Of a DNA stretch of 13,892 nt, positions 1 to 7,389 are shown in pieces. The notes below the pieces were generated by a model. It searched no databases and had not been told where the DNA came from. It saw nothing but the letters and a program-made list of their open reading frames with translations. Position 1 is the first letter of the stretch. Each line of letters starts with the position of its first letter. The DNA comes from Candidatus Heimdallarchaeota archaeon. Lineage in GTDB: Archaea > Asgardarchaeota > Heimdallarchaeia > JABLTI01. Location: the NCBI GenBank assembly GCA_023128635.1, contig JAGMDP010000056.1, positions 1-13,892 of the forward strand, given 5' to 3'. The position numbers and the translations under genes are program-made.

Positions 1-1
1 T

Positions 2-1348
2 GAATATGCTATCCAATTAGTAAAGAAGGGATTAGCATTTGTTGATGATCTAAGTGTAGAAGAGATTCGAGAACAAAGAGGATCTATAACAGAACTTGGA
101 AAAGAAAGTCCTTACAGAACCAGAACTATAGAAGAGAATCTAGATCTTTTCACACGCATGAAGGATGGAGAGTTTCCAGAAGGCTCGAGAGTTCTTCGAG
201 CTAAAATTGATATGGAGCATCCAAATCTCTTGATGAGAGACCCAATAATTTACAGAATTCTCCATAAATCACATCACAACACAGGTGATAACTGGTGCAT
301 TTATCCAACATACGATTGGGCTCATGGTCTTGAGGATTCTATCGAAGGAATTACTCATTCTATTTGTACTTTAGAGTTTGATGTTCACAGGCAATTGTAT
401 GATTGGTACTTAGATCAGCTCGATGGTGAAGATGGTAAACCCATTTATCATCCTCAGCAAATTGAGTTTGCTCGTTTGAATCTCTCATACCTTGTTCTTA
501 GTAAGAGAAGACAATTACGACTTGTTAAGGAAGGATATGTCAATGGTTGGAATGATCCTCGATTACTAACAATTTCCGGAATGAGACGTGGTGGTATAAC
601 TTCTGATGCTATCCGTAAATTCTGCAAGCATATTGGTGTTACTAAACGAAAGAGGATTGTTGATAGGTCTGTATTCGATAAATTTGTCAGAGATGATTTA
701 GACGAGAGATGCCCCAGAGTTATGGGTGTGCTTAGACCACTGAAAGTTATTATTACTAATTATCCTGAGGACAAAGAAGAAGAGATTATTGTTCAAAACC
801 ATCCTCGAGATAAGAAGATGGGAACTCGCAAAGTGAAATTCACTAAAACCCTTTACATAGAACAGGAAGACTTCATGGAAGACCCACCCAGTGATTATAA
901 GAGACTAGCTCCTGATAAAGAAGTAAGATTACGATACGCTAGTATCATTAAGTACGATAAAGTGATTAAAGATAAGAAAACAGGACTGGTTAAGGAAATC
1001 CATTGTAGTATCCAGCCAGAAAGTGAAGCAAAGAAATCAATTGGAACTATCCATTGGATTTCAGCTGAGCATGTAGTACAAGCTGAAATACGATTATTTG
1101 ATCGACTCTGTATTAAGGAAAACCCTATGGATGTCGAAGAAGGAAAGGATTTCACAGATTACATCAATCCTAATTCCCTTGAGGTAGTAAAAGGTTTTGT
1201 TGAACCATTTATCCAGAAAGCAAAAGTAGGTTCTCGATACCAATTCGAGCGTTTGGGTTACTTCAATATTGATCCCATTGATTCTAAGAAAGATAGTTTA
1301 GTGCTAAATAGGATCATAACCCTTCGAGATTCATGGACGAAGAAATAA
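2..1348 (+). CDS. glnS: Glutaminyl-tRNA synthetase (GlnRS), 5' truncated by window edge
   Basis: The reading frame is open from base 2, giving 448 residues to the TAA; the first in-window ATG (158) is internal. GlnRS charges tRNA-Gln with glutamine in the cytoplasm. The sequence follows bacterial GlnRS closely: SPYRTRTIEENL, RAKIDMEHPN, MRDPIIYRI, then CIYPTYDWAHGLEDSIEGI and THSICTLEF. The THSICTLEF stretch is typical of GlnRS and separates it from archaeal GluRS, which has a different sequence there. The KMSKS-type loop is VLSKRR (about 494-511), followed by GWNDPRLLTISGMRRGG. The C-terminal beta-barrel anticodon-binding region runs to the end (YKRLAPDKEVRLR, GTIHWISAEH, GYFNIDP, ITLRDSWTKK). 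The N-terminal HIGH motif lies outside the window. Nothing looks broken. GlnRS is absent from most archaea, and the wording resembles bacterial, perhaps Bacteroidetes-like, enzymes, so lateral acquisition is likely (inference). A TPR gene starts 25 bases downstream. Confidence 0.95.
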   Translation, partial: EYAIQLVKKGLAFVDDLSVEEIREQRGSITELGKESPYRTRTIEENLDLFTRMKDGEFPEGSRVLRAKIDMEHPNLLMRDPIIYRILHKSHHNTGDNWCIYPTYDWAHGLEDSIEGITHSICTLEFDVHRQLYDWYLDQLDGEDGKPIYHPQQIEFARLNLSYLVLSKRRQLRLVKEGYVNGWNDPRLLTISGMRRGGITSDAIRKFCKHIGVTKRKRIVDRSVFDKFVRDDLDERCPRVMGVLRPLKVIITNYPEDKEEEIIVQNHPRDKKMGTRKVKFTKTLYIEQEDFMEDPPSDYKRLAPDKEVRLRYASIIKYDKVIKDKKTGLVKEIHCSIQPESEAKKSIGTIHWISAEHVVQAEIRLFDRLCIKENPMDVEEGKDFTDYINPNSLEVVKGFVEPFIQKAKVGSRYQFERLGYFNIDPIDSKKDSLVLNRIITLRDSWTKK

Positions 1349-1373
1349 ACATTCAGCAGTTATTTTCAGAGAA

Positions 1374-2384
1374 GTGACCAATTTGACAAAAAAGAACACT
1401 AAACAATCAAAAATTGATGATTTATACAATCAAGCGTTAAAGCATTACGAAATAGAGGAGTTTGATGAAGCTCAAGAATGTTTACAACAAGCACTTGAAT
1501 TAGATCCAACAAATATGGATTTAATTATTGGTGCAGCAAATTTCCATTACGATTTGTATGAATACGATAAAGCACTTGAATATCTCTTGAAAGGTTTTGA
1601 ATTAAAACCAACAAACGATGTAGTAGTAAGAGGAATTGCAAACATCTATGTTCTCCTCAAGGATTTTGAAAAAACAATTGAATTCTGTGAGAAAGCATTT
1701 GCAATAGATCCAAAGGATTTCAGAGCGTACCTAATAATGGGCAGCGCTTATTTTCAACAACAAGACATAGAGAAAGCTGAAAAATTATTTAGAAATGCAG
1801 CTGAAATTAATCCTGAATCAGCTGATGTTTGGTTTAATATCGGAGTTTTACACAAAACATTGCAAGAGTTTGAAAAAGCATTAGAAAATTTCCAAAAAGC
1901 AATTTCACTGGAACCAGAAGATATCATGTTGTATTTTTCAATAGCTGAAACTTTTGAAGATCTTGAAAAGATGGATGAAGCCATCGAATATTATTACAAA
2001 GTTTTGGAAAAAGATCCAAAAGCATTCTCAGTCTTGATTCGACTTGCTGAATTGCATTTCGAAAGAAAAGAGTTCAAAAAATCCGAGAAATGTATGCTAG
2101 AGATTTTGAAATTAGATCCGGAAAATCATGTCACCCAAAATAATCTGGGGTACATTTATCTTGCAATGGGAGACCTTGAGAAAGCTTTGAAGCATCTAAA
2201 TAAATCCATAAAAATAAATCCAGATTTCCCTCATGCATGGCATAGTTTTGGCGAGTATTACGAAAAAATTGGGGAAAAAGAAAAAGCTCTAGAGTGTTTT
2301 CAGAAAGCAGTTGCTTTAGATCCTAAAAACCAAGAACATCTTGAAGCACTCAAAGAATTAGAGAAAAAGAAAATTGAAAAATAA
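1374..2384 (+). CDS. Tetratricopeptide (TPR) repeat protein, nine repeats
   Basis: The protein is almost entirely TPR: nine consecutive 34-residue units from about residue 14 to 319, each with the A-x-x-Y/F ... A-L/E ... P-x/D pattern and ending in motifs such as LELDPTN, FELKPTN, INPES, LDPEN or LDPKN. A short charged tail (ELEKKKIEK) follows. There is no signal peptide, membrane segment or enzymatic domain, so it should be a soluble helical scaffold for protein-protein contacts; the partner cannot be read from the sequence. The start is uncertain: GTG at 1374 or TTG at 1383. The GAAGTGA at 1371-1377, resembling the 3' half of an archaeal Shine-Dalgarno, would suit the TTG (333 residues). 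The gene follows glnS by 25 bases and may be cotranscribed with it. Its stop is 2 bases from the stop of the convergent gene. Confidence 0.9.
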   Translation: MTNLTKKNTKQSKIDDLYNQALKHYEIEEFDEAQECLQQALELDPTNMDLIIGAANFHYDLYEYDKALEYLLKGFELKPTNDVVVRGIANIYVLLKDFEKTIEFCEKAFAIDPKDFRAYLIMGSAYFQQQDIEKAEKLFRNAAEINPESADVWFNIGVLHKTLQEFEKALENFQKAISLEPEDIMLYFSIAETFEDLEKMDEAIEYYYKVLEKDPKAFSVLIRLAELHFERKEFKKSEKCMLEILKLDPENHVTQNNLGYIYLAMGDLEKALKHLNKSIKINPDFPHAWHSFGEYYEKIGEKEKALECFQKAVALDPKNQEHLEALKELEKKKIEK

Positions 2385-2386
2385 AT

Positions 2387-3502
2387 CTAACTCTGAAGAA
2401 TTTTCGTTTTACGTTTCTTCAACTCTTTTTCTCTCTTGCTTTCAAGTAAATCTACAAATGCTTCTAATCTTGTTTGAAAACCCGCATCTCCTGTGTGTTC
2501 ATCTACTACAAGGGATAAAACTGGCATATCATTTTCACGACTCACTTGAGGGAAAATACTTCTTGCTATGATTTCAGGCATACAAGTGAAAGGATAGAGG
2601 TGTATTAATCCATCCCAGCCTTTCTTCTTATAGAGAATAGCATCTCCAAGATTCTCTTGTGTTTCACCACCAACTCTGTATGGAACATATTTAGTGCCAT
2701 AGGAATTTGCTATTTGGAAATCCATCTTTTTGAACGGATTTAATCTTTGGCCAACATCAATAAATCTCCTTAATGTTACAGGAGTCTTTGTAATTACTCC
2801 CAACCCATTTAATCGTTTATAGATATCCAAGTTCAGTGTAGGTTCTAAGACAACATAAATTTCACCATTCACTACGACTTTCAAAGGATTTGCTTTTTTA
2901 TCCACTTCCACATTTTCAGCAAACATTTTTGAGATTGTTTTCTGTAATTTTCTAATCTTACTCATTTTTCTTGTCGATACGATTAGTTGGTATGCTTCAT
3001 TAGCAATTCTCTCTGAACTTCCCTTTTCAATTTCAATAGCTCGATATTTAAACAATAATTGGTCTGTTAAATCCGTTAATCGATTTTTAACCCAAGCAAT
3101 TTGAAAAGCCCTAATTGTTTGTAAAGTATTGAGTCCAACACTAATACTCTTCATCACTCGTAACATATCTCTCGTACTTTCATAGTCTATTCTTATCCAT
3201 TTACAATCATAGCCCAAATCCTCTAGAATGAATTTTTGAACTTGCCAATAAAAACGAAAGCGACAATAACCATGCCCTCCACCCATTCCTAATTCATCGG
3301 CTCCACGTTCTAAACTTTCAATAAAAGTACCTAAAGTGAGTTTGAAAGGTGTACAGACAAATTCTGGTGAATATCTAGATCCAAGCTGAAATGTTTTCTT
3401 ACTCGGTTTATTTGGAATGACTAAGTCGTATCTTCCTAACTCGTGAAATAATGACACGAATACGTATTTAAGAGACCCGAAGTGTGGGAATGTGAGTGGC
3501 AT
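2387..3502 (-). CDS. 2-hydroxyacyl-CoA dehydratase/activase-related Fe-S protein (COG3581-like)
   Basis: This 371-residue protein starts with MPLTFPHFGSL and continues with YSPEFVCTPFKLTLGTFIE (Cys50) and MGGGHGYCRF (Cys80). Near the C-terminus it has GLIHLYPFTCMPE (Cys307) and VLSLVVDEHTGDAGFQTRLEAF. These are hallmarks of the acyl-CoA dehydratase activase-related family with an HgdB-like fold, whose conserved cysteines are expected to bind [4Fe-4S]. The biochemical role of stand-alone members is not established. The frame is open to an ATG at 3535, but ATG 3502 is preferred: a perfect GGAGG lies 10 bases upstream and MPLTFPH is where the family alignment should begin. The gene overlaps the end of its upstream partner by 35 bases, so the two are probably translationally coupled and may form a heteromer. 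The tail is strongly basic (KKRKTK). No activase ATPase (HgdC type) is present in the window. Confidence 0.85.
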   Translation of the reverse strand: MPLTFPHFGSLKYVFVSLFHELGRYDLVIPNKPSKKTFQLGSRYSPEFVCTPFKLTLGTFIESLERGADELGMGGGHGYCRFRFYWQVQKFILEDLGYDCKWIRIDYESTRDMLRVMKSISVGLNTLQTIRAFQIAWVKNRLTDLTDQLLFKYRAIEIEKGSSERIANEAYQLIVSTRKMSKIRKLQKTISKMFAENVEVDKKANPLKVVVNGEIYVVLEPTLNLDIYKRLNGLGVITKTPVTLRRFIDVGQRLNPFKKMDFQIANSYGTKYVPYRVGGETQENLGDAILYKKKGWDGLIHLYPFTCMPEIIARSIFPQVSRENDMPVLSLVVDEHTGDAGFQTRLEAFVDLLESKREKELKKRKTKILQS

Positions 3503-4493
3503 GTTTTTCTTTCCTCCATCGTAACATATCGACAAAAGCTTCTATACGAGTTTTCATTCCCGCTTCTGCAGTTAAATCGTCTAAGACTAACTGTAGCAAA
3601 GGAACGTCTCCTTTTTGTAATGCAAACCTATTTGCTAATTCCCCTGCTAATGAATCAGGACCACAACTGAAAATCATTAAATGAATTATACCATCAACAC
3701 TTCCTTTTTCAATGAAATACATGATTGACCCTAAAATCTCCCGTTCAAATTCAAAGTATAAACGATTTTCTAATTTGTCCAATTGCTCATCAATTGGTTC
3801 TCTTGGCATTTGTTCAGAAGTAATGATGTCAGCACCATAGGATTGTAATTTCTTACGAATATCTAAAGAACAAAAACTATCATTGATAACATAGGTATGA
3901 CCAACAAGAGCTATTTTTAGCATCTTTTCATCTTTTACTTCATCGGGAGGATCATTAAGAAGAATAGCTGATTGTTCCCACAGATGAAGTGTTTCCATAT
4001 CAATAATCAATTTTTTCTTATTTTCTTTATCAGCTTTCAATGCTTTTCTCATGGCTTTAATAATTCGGAAGGGATTTTTCGTAAAAACAAAACCAACTTT
4101 GAGGACTTCTTTGAAAAAATCAATTTTCCCATGACCATACTTTGCCACATTGTAGTGAGGTGCAATTAATTCTGGTAAATCCGGATACAGAGAACGTAAG
4201 ACATCAGCTAAACCAATAAATTTGGGGCACCCCACGTCTGTTTCATGTTTACTCCCAAATCTTGGAACGAAAAGATAATCGACTTTGTCTTTTAGCTCCA
4301 TAACATGACCATGTAAAATTTTAGTTGAATAACAATCTTCATCCGGAGCTATTTCAATAGCTACTTCTCTTGTTTTCTTTGTTGTTTCTGATGAGACTAC
4401 CACTGTAGCTCCTAATTGCGTGAAAAACGTTTCCCACATTGTGGCAAATTTATAATAAATTAGTGCTCTTGGTATACCTACCTTTTTGGACAT
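3468..4493 (-). CDS. 2-hydroxyacyl-CoA dehydratase/activase-related Fe-S protein (DUF2229, COG3580-like)
   Basis: A 341-residue protein opening with KKVGIPRALIYYKFATMWET, the signature N-terminus of the DUF2229/COG3580 family (IGIPRAL-Y-...-W-TFF). It continues with APDEDCYSTKILHGHV (Cys54), VDYLFVPRF, VGCPKFIGL (Cys89) and GIIHLMIFSCGPDSLAGE (Cys277), ending in LLQLVLDDLTAEAGMKTRIEAFVDML. The cysteine pattern implies a bound Fe-S cluster, and the fold is related to the subunits of 2-hydroxyacyl-CoA dehydratases. These proteins are often fused to or encoded near the ASKHA-type activase, but none is seen here. The 3' end overlaps the COG3581-like gene by 35 bases, and both end with a similar DE/DD-x-T-A/G-x-AG motif, so they look like two halves of one complex. 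Whether it activates a dehydratase, reduces another substrate or matures a metallocofactor is unknown. The upstream gap to the DinB gene is 88 bases and may hold the promoter. Confidence 0.88.
   Translation of the reverse strand: MSKKVGIPRALIYYKFATMWETFFTQLGATVVVSSETTKKTREVAIEIAPDEDCYSTKILHGHVMELKDKVDYLFVPRFGSKHETDVGCPKFIGLADVLRSLYPDLPELIAPHYNVAKYGHGKIDFFKEVLKVGFVFTKNPFRIIKAMRKALKADKENKKKLIIDMETLHLWEQSAILLNDPPDEVKDEKMLKIALVGHTYVINDSFCSLDIRKKLQSYGADIITSEQMPREPIDEQLDKLENRLYFEFEREILGSIMYFIEKGSVDGIIHLMIFSCGPDSLAGELANRFALQKGDVPLLQLVLDDLTAEAGMKTRIEAFVDMLRWRKEKHATHIPTLRVS
3513..3517 (-). promoter_or_regulatory. Shine-Dalgarno GGAGG that selects the start at 3502
   Basis: On the minus strand GGAGG is followed by ten bases (AAAGAAAAAC) and then ATG at 3502. 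It lies inside the end of the upstream gene, which fits coupled translation, and argues against the upstream ATG at 3535. Confidence 0.7.
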
Positions 4494-4581
4494 TGACTAC
4501 CCATCCTGAAAGTTTCAAGTGACTTACTTAACTTGTATAGTTGTATTTGATAGGTATTATTTTAGTATTATCGTAAACAAA

Positions 4582-5055
4582 TCATTCACTAGGCAGAGAT
4601 TTTTGAATTAGAATCAGTTGCCCTAAGTGATACGAATTATGTTGGAGAAGAATCTGCATTATTTTATATTTTTGAACGTTACTCCAAGAAGGAGTAGGAT
4701 GAGAGAAATCAAGAGTATCAACTAATTTAGCAATAGTCTCTAATCCAGCCATAAATTGCTTCTTATGAGTTTTGAGAGTTTTTTCATCACAATCTTTTTC
4801 CGGAAATGATTTTAGTTCAATATTTTCCTTGAATGAAGTATCATCATCTAATAATAACATAACAAGTAGTTTCTGCCAAAAAATCATGTGATAGAAAATC
4901 TCCCAAATAGTAGATACATTGGGAGCAATTCGTTTATTTACAATATCAAATGGGAGTTTTTCAATAGCATCTTTGGTGTTAAGATGAGTATCCCCGCCAT
5001 TAAGACCATCTTTCAAATGAAGTCTGAATTCTTCAAAAAATTTCTCTGATGTCAT
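4582..5055 (-). CDS. DinB-fold metal-binding protein
   Basis: This 157-residue protein shows the DinB-like four-helix-bundle signature. An N-terminal helix holds the first ligand histidine (WEIFYHMIFWQ, His56), and the C-terminal helix carries LLQHNSYHLGQL with His139 and His143; the H-x3-H-x-GQL form is typical of the superfamily. Such proteins coordinate a divalent metal through three histidines. Some members are thiol-dependent transferases and many are uncharacterised, so no specific reaction can be assigned. There is no signal peptide or membrane segment. ATG 5055 is chosen as start. The frame extends three codons to a TTG at 5064, but the GAG just upstream suits the ATG better. It is divergent from the beta-helix gene, with about 117 bases between the starts, and lies 88 bases upstream of the COG3580/3581 pair on the same strand. 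Confidence 0.8.
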   Translation of the reverse strand: MTSEKFFEEFRLHLKDGLNGGDTHLNTKDAIEKLPFDIVNKRIAPNVSTIWEIFYHMIFWQKLLVMLLLDDDTSFKENIELKSFPEKDCDEKTLKTHKKQFMAGLETIAKLVDTLDFSHPTPSWSNVQKYKIMQILLQHNSYHLGQLILIQKSLPSE

Positions 5056-5172
5056 TATTCTCAAATCTAAATATAACTAGATAACTAATAAACCATTTTG
5101 AAAGCAAAACCAAGAGTGACAATTAAGATTTTAACTTTGTATCGTTATTTACCAATGTAATGGTGGATTATA

Positions 5173-6159
5173 TTGAAGAAAGAGAGATTTCTCACAATAA
5201 TTATTCCAATTCTGTTAGTAGGATTAGTAACAAATCTTGGGTTTTCAACTAAAACCAGTAGTTCTGAATCTAAGATATATCAAATAAATCTTGACAATAC
5301 AATATTGGATCTTGTTGAGCATGCACCTATACTTATAGTATCAAATAATGATTTTGAAACTTTGAATTTTACAGGAGAAGGAACTAATCTTGAACCATAT
5401 ATTATAACTAATCTATTCATCAATGCATCTGGAGTAACTAATGGAATAGAAATACATAATACAAATGCTCATTTTGAAATAAAAAATTGTACGATTTTAA
5501 CGGATTATATTGCCATTCTATTGAGTGCAACAGCAGCAAGCACAGCAAAAATCATCAACAATACATGTATATCAAAATCGGATGATGGAGCAGGAGCAGG
5601 AATAACCGGAACGTATGGATGCACTATAACTGACAATGAGTTTGCGAATTTCATGCAAGGAATTCATCTAAACCATGCACATAATAATATCATTACAAAT
5701 AACATCTTTCCATTCAATAATTATCAAGGCATTAACATTCGGTATTCAAATTACAATGAAATAACCTATAATTTAATTCAAAATACACAACAACACGGGA
5801 TAGCAATAGTAGGAGAAAATTCACATGATAATATTATTCATCATAATACCTTCATCAATAATTCTCTAGCAGAAGAATATAGAATTGATGGAGAAAGAAC
5901 TGGAACTATAGGAAGCCAAGGGTACGATGAAGGATATAACAATTTTTGGTATGATGAAGAAGGAAAATATGGCAATCATTGGTCAGACTTAGAAGGAAGA
6001 AAAACTTATCCAATAGATGGTCCAGCAGAAGCTGAAGATATTTATCCTTTAGAATTAACCTACAATGTAAGTGCAGATATATCAGTTATAGCAATCATAA
6101 CAGCAATAATTACTATCAGTAGTTTAGGTAAACTCCTTAAGAAAAAGAAAAAACAATAA
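5173..6159 (+). CDS. Secreted, C-terminally anchored right-handed beta-helix (NosD-like) protein
   Basis: The 328-residue protein begins with a Sec-type signal (KKERF, then hydrophobic TIIIPILLVGLVTNLGF, about residues 1-25). It has a core rich in N-x-I/N-x-N repeats typical of right-handed parallel beta-helices (PbH1): IEIHNTNAHFEIKNCTI, KIINNTCISKS, CTITDNEFANF, NNIITNNIF and NEITYNLIQNT. A conserved closing module follows, with NNFWYDEEGKYGNHWSD and YPIDGPAEAEDIYPL. A C-terminal hydrophobic helix (about 300-319) then ends in KKKKKQ, which should anchor the protein with the beta-helix outside the cell. Similar proteins are common at archaeal cell surfaces and are loosely named NosD or periplasmic copper-binding, but no copper motif is evident. 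The TTG start at 5173 follows GGTGG by six bases and opens directly into the signal peptide. It may bind or process surface glycans (inference only). Confidence 0.85.
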   Translation: MKKERFLTIIIPILLVGLVTNLGFSTKTSSSESKIYQINLDNTILDLVEHAPILIVSNNDFETLNFTGEGTNLEPYIITNLFINASGVTNGIEIHNTNAHFEIKNCTILTDYIAILLSATAASTAKIINNTCISKSDDGAGAGITGTYGCTITDNEFANFMQGIHLNHAHNNIITNNIFPFNNYQGINIRYSNYNEITYNLIQNTQQHGIAIVGENSHDNIIHHNTFINNSLAEEYRIDGERTGTIGSQGYDEGYNNFWYDEEGKYGNHWSDLEGRKTYPIDGPAEAEDIYPLELTYNVSADISVIAIITAIITISSLGKLLKKKKKQ

Positions 6160-6189
6160 GAAAATTACTTTTTCGCACATAATAGTTTT

Positions 6190-6206
6190 GAAAGAAAAAT
6201 TTAAAA
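6190..6206 (+). promoter_or_regulatory. Archaeal BRE/TATA promoter of tRNA-Gln
   Basis: A purine-rich stretch (GAAAGAAAAA) runs into TTTAAAA at 6200-6206, about 33 bases before the first tRNA base. This is the expected BRE+TATA layout, with transcription starting a few bases upstream of the mature 5' end. Confidence 0.55.
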
Positions 6207-6235
6207 CATAAGTTGGAACAAATGAAATACAAAAT

Positions 6236-6341
6236 AGACCCGTAGTGTAGCGGCCCAGCATCGGGGACTTTGAAAGAAGTCCGGATGGCTCGGATTCCCA
6301 AGAATCCCTGGACGAGAGTTCAAATCTCTCCGGGTCTACCA
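6236..6341 (+). tRNA. tRNA-Gln(TTG), intron-containing, CCA encoded
   Basis: The acceptor stem AGACCCG (6236-6242) pairs with CGGGTCT (6331-6337), followed by discriminator A and encoded CCA. The D-stem is GTGT/GCAT with GG in the loop, and the T-arm is GAGAG-TTCAAAT-CTCTC. Anticodon stem GGGGA (6263-6267) pairs with TCCCT (6305-6309) once about 30 bases are removed, leaving loop CT-TTG-AA with anticodon TTG (glutamine) and a mature length of 73 plus CCA. The G15-C48 Levitt pair is present. The first pair is A1-U72, a feature of archaeal tRNA-Gln recognised by the GatDE amidotransferase. A long-variable-arm (Ser/Leu) reading was tested and fits less well. No second tRNA is nearby. Confidence 0.92.
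6274..6303 (+). other. tRNA-Gln intron at 37/38 (about 30 nt)
   Basis: Removing these bases restores a 5-bp anticodon stem and a 7-base loop. The fold resembles a relaxed bulge-helix-bulge: TTTG (6269-6272) pairs with CAAG (6299-6302) as the 4-bp central helix, flanked by the A-rich bulges AAA (6273-6275) and AA (6303-6304). Inside the intron TCCG (6280-6283) pairs with CGGA (6291-6294), and GAA with TTC. The exact cut sites could shift by a base or two. Splicing would be by the archaeal tRNA endonuclease. Confidence 0.75.
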
Positions 6342-6342
6342 T

Positions 6343-6357
6343 TCTTATTTTTATTGC
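6343..6357 (+). terminator. T-rich terminator after tRNA-Gln
   Basis: Immediately after the CCA the plus strand reads TTCTTATTTTTATTG, an oligo-T tract of the kind that ends archaeal transcripts without a hairpin. Confidence 0.45.
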
Positions 6358-6376
6358 GATTTTCCAAGACTGTTAG

Positions 6377-6386
6377 TTTTATTTAT
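6377..6386 (+). promoter_or_regulatory. TATA-like element before first QueG-like gene
   Basis: TTTTATTTAT lies about 50 bases before ATG 6431. Initiation roughly 25 bases downstream would place the GGAG at 6414-6417 within a short leader. Supported only by base composition and spacing. Confidence 0.3.
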
Positions 6387-6430
6387 GAACTGGAATCAAG
6401 AAGTGTTATTTTAGGAGTTATGTTGCTAAA

Positions 6431-7351
6431 ATGACAGATGAATTCATTCTCAACAATTTATGTGTAAAGCACAAAGTAATCTCTGTTAAACGTTTACATG
6501 AATTACAAGCTGATATTGATAAAACTGAACAAGACGGAAATCTTAGTAATAATAAAGTGTTTAGATCTTACATTGGTAATTTTAAATTCCAAGTTCCTGA
6601 AAATCTCCCAAATGCAAAATATATTGTTGTATTAGCCATCGAGCATAATCTCGCTAAAGTTAATTTTCACTTAAATGGTCAAAAACATGATATCATTTTC
6701 TCTTCGCCTTACCATAACCTTGATGCTTCAGTTGAAGAAATGGGTGAGTTAGTGAAAAAAGAAATTGTTAAGGAAGCAGGTTTCAAAGTTGAACATAATA
6801 GAGCCATGCATATTAAGTTACTAGCAGTAAGAAGTGGTCTTGGGAGATATGGTAGGAACAATATTTGTTATGTGAAAGGTTTAGGTAGTTTTCTTTCAAT
6901 ATATACATTCTTTACTGATTATGATTTTCAAGTGGATAATTGGCATGATTTGAGAATGCTTGATGAATGTGAAAATTGTTCTATTTGTTATGATAGTTGC
7001 CCAACAGGTGCTATATCTGAAGAGAACCTCGTTATTGACATTGAGAAATGTATTCCGCTATACAATGAAATCCAAGGAGAATTTCCTGAGTGGTTTCAAC
7101 CAGGCATTCACAGTTCGCTAATGGGTTGCATTAGATGCCAGCAATATTGTCCTGCTAACGAGAAAGCAGTTGAGAAAATCATTCAATTAGAAGATATAAC
7201 AGAAGAAGAAACCAAAATGATTTTGGATGGACAACTCGAAGAGAAATTAGCACTTTCAATTGGACGAAAGCTGAAAATGTACGATAATATTAAAACAGCT
7301 GAATATTTTTTGCCTGTAATTAAAAGAAATCTTGAAGTATTATTAGAATAA
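6431..7351 (+). CDS. QueG-like double [4Fe-4S] cluster protein, copy 1 (COG1600)
   Basis: A 306-residue protein with the layout of the epoxyqueuosine reductase family: an N-terminal corrinoid-domain-like region (ISVKRLHELQADID, KYIVVLAIEHN), the conserved LLAVRSGLGRYGRNNICYV...GSFLS segment, then a double ferredoxin module. Cysteines 180, 183, 186 and 190 form C-x2-C-x2-C-x3-CP, and Cys207 with 233, 236 and 240 gives the second set (GCIRCQQYCP). This predicts two [4Fe-4S] clusters and probably a cobalamin-dependent reductase. True QueG makes queuosine, which archaea generally lack, so another substrate is likely. At 306 residues it is shorter than typical QueG and lacks an extra C-terminal domain. 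ATG 6431 follows GGAG by 13 bases. It is one of a tandem pair with the gene at 7489, clearly a local duplication. Confidence 0.85.
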   Translation: MTDEFILNNLCVKHKVISVKRLHELQADIDKTEQDGNLSNNKVFRSYIGNFKFQVPENLPNAKYIVVLAIEHNLAKVNFHLNGQKHDIIFSSPYHNLDASVEEMGELVKKEIVKEAGFKVEHNRAMHIKLLAVRSGLGRYGRNNICYVKGLGSFLSIYTFFTDYDFQVDNWHDLRMLDECENCSICYDSCPTGAISEENLVIDIEKCIPLYNEIQGEFPEWFQPGIHSSLMGCIRCQQYCPANEKAVEKIIQLEDITEEETKMILDGQLEEKLALSIGRKLKMYDNIKTAEYFLPVIKRNLEVLLE

Positions 7352-7389
7352 TCTCACTATTAAAGTCTAGAATGCATATGACTTAAATT

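Noticed and set aside
895..1155. 86-residue minus-strand frame inside glnS
   Set aside because: It is a shadow of the strongly conserved GlnRS sequence on the plus strand.
3482..3684. Two 62-residue plus-strand frames over the overlap of the COG3580/3581 genes
   Set aside because: They are antisense shadows of the conserved coding sequence and have no family features.
5068..5076. TTATATTTA on the minus strand as TATA box of the DinB gene
   Set aside because: It is only about 17 bases from ATG 5055, which would put the transcription start inside the gene.
6236..6341. Reading the tRNA as long-variable-arm tRNA-Ser(TGA) or Leu
   Set aside because: No anticodon stem with a 7-base loop around TGA can be formed, the discriminator is A, and the Gln fold with a 30-base intron restores every helix.
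6124..6342. 72-residue minus-strand frame containing PERFELS
   Set aside because: It lies antisense across the tRNA-Gln gene; such PERFELS-like peptides are the familiar false translation of a tRNA complement.
6420..6434. Four-codon frame ATG TTG CTA AAA TGA overlapping the start of the first QueG-like gene
   Set aside because: It has no counterpart before the second copy and is short enough to be chance.
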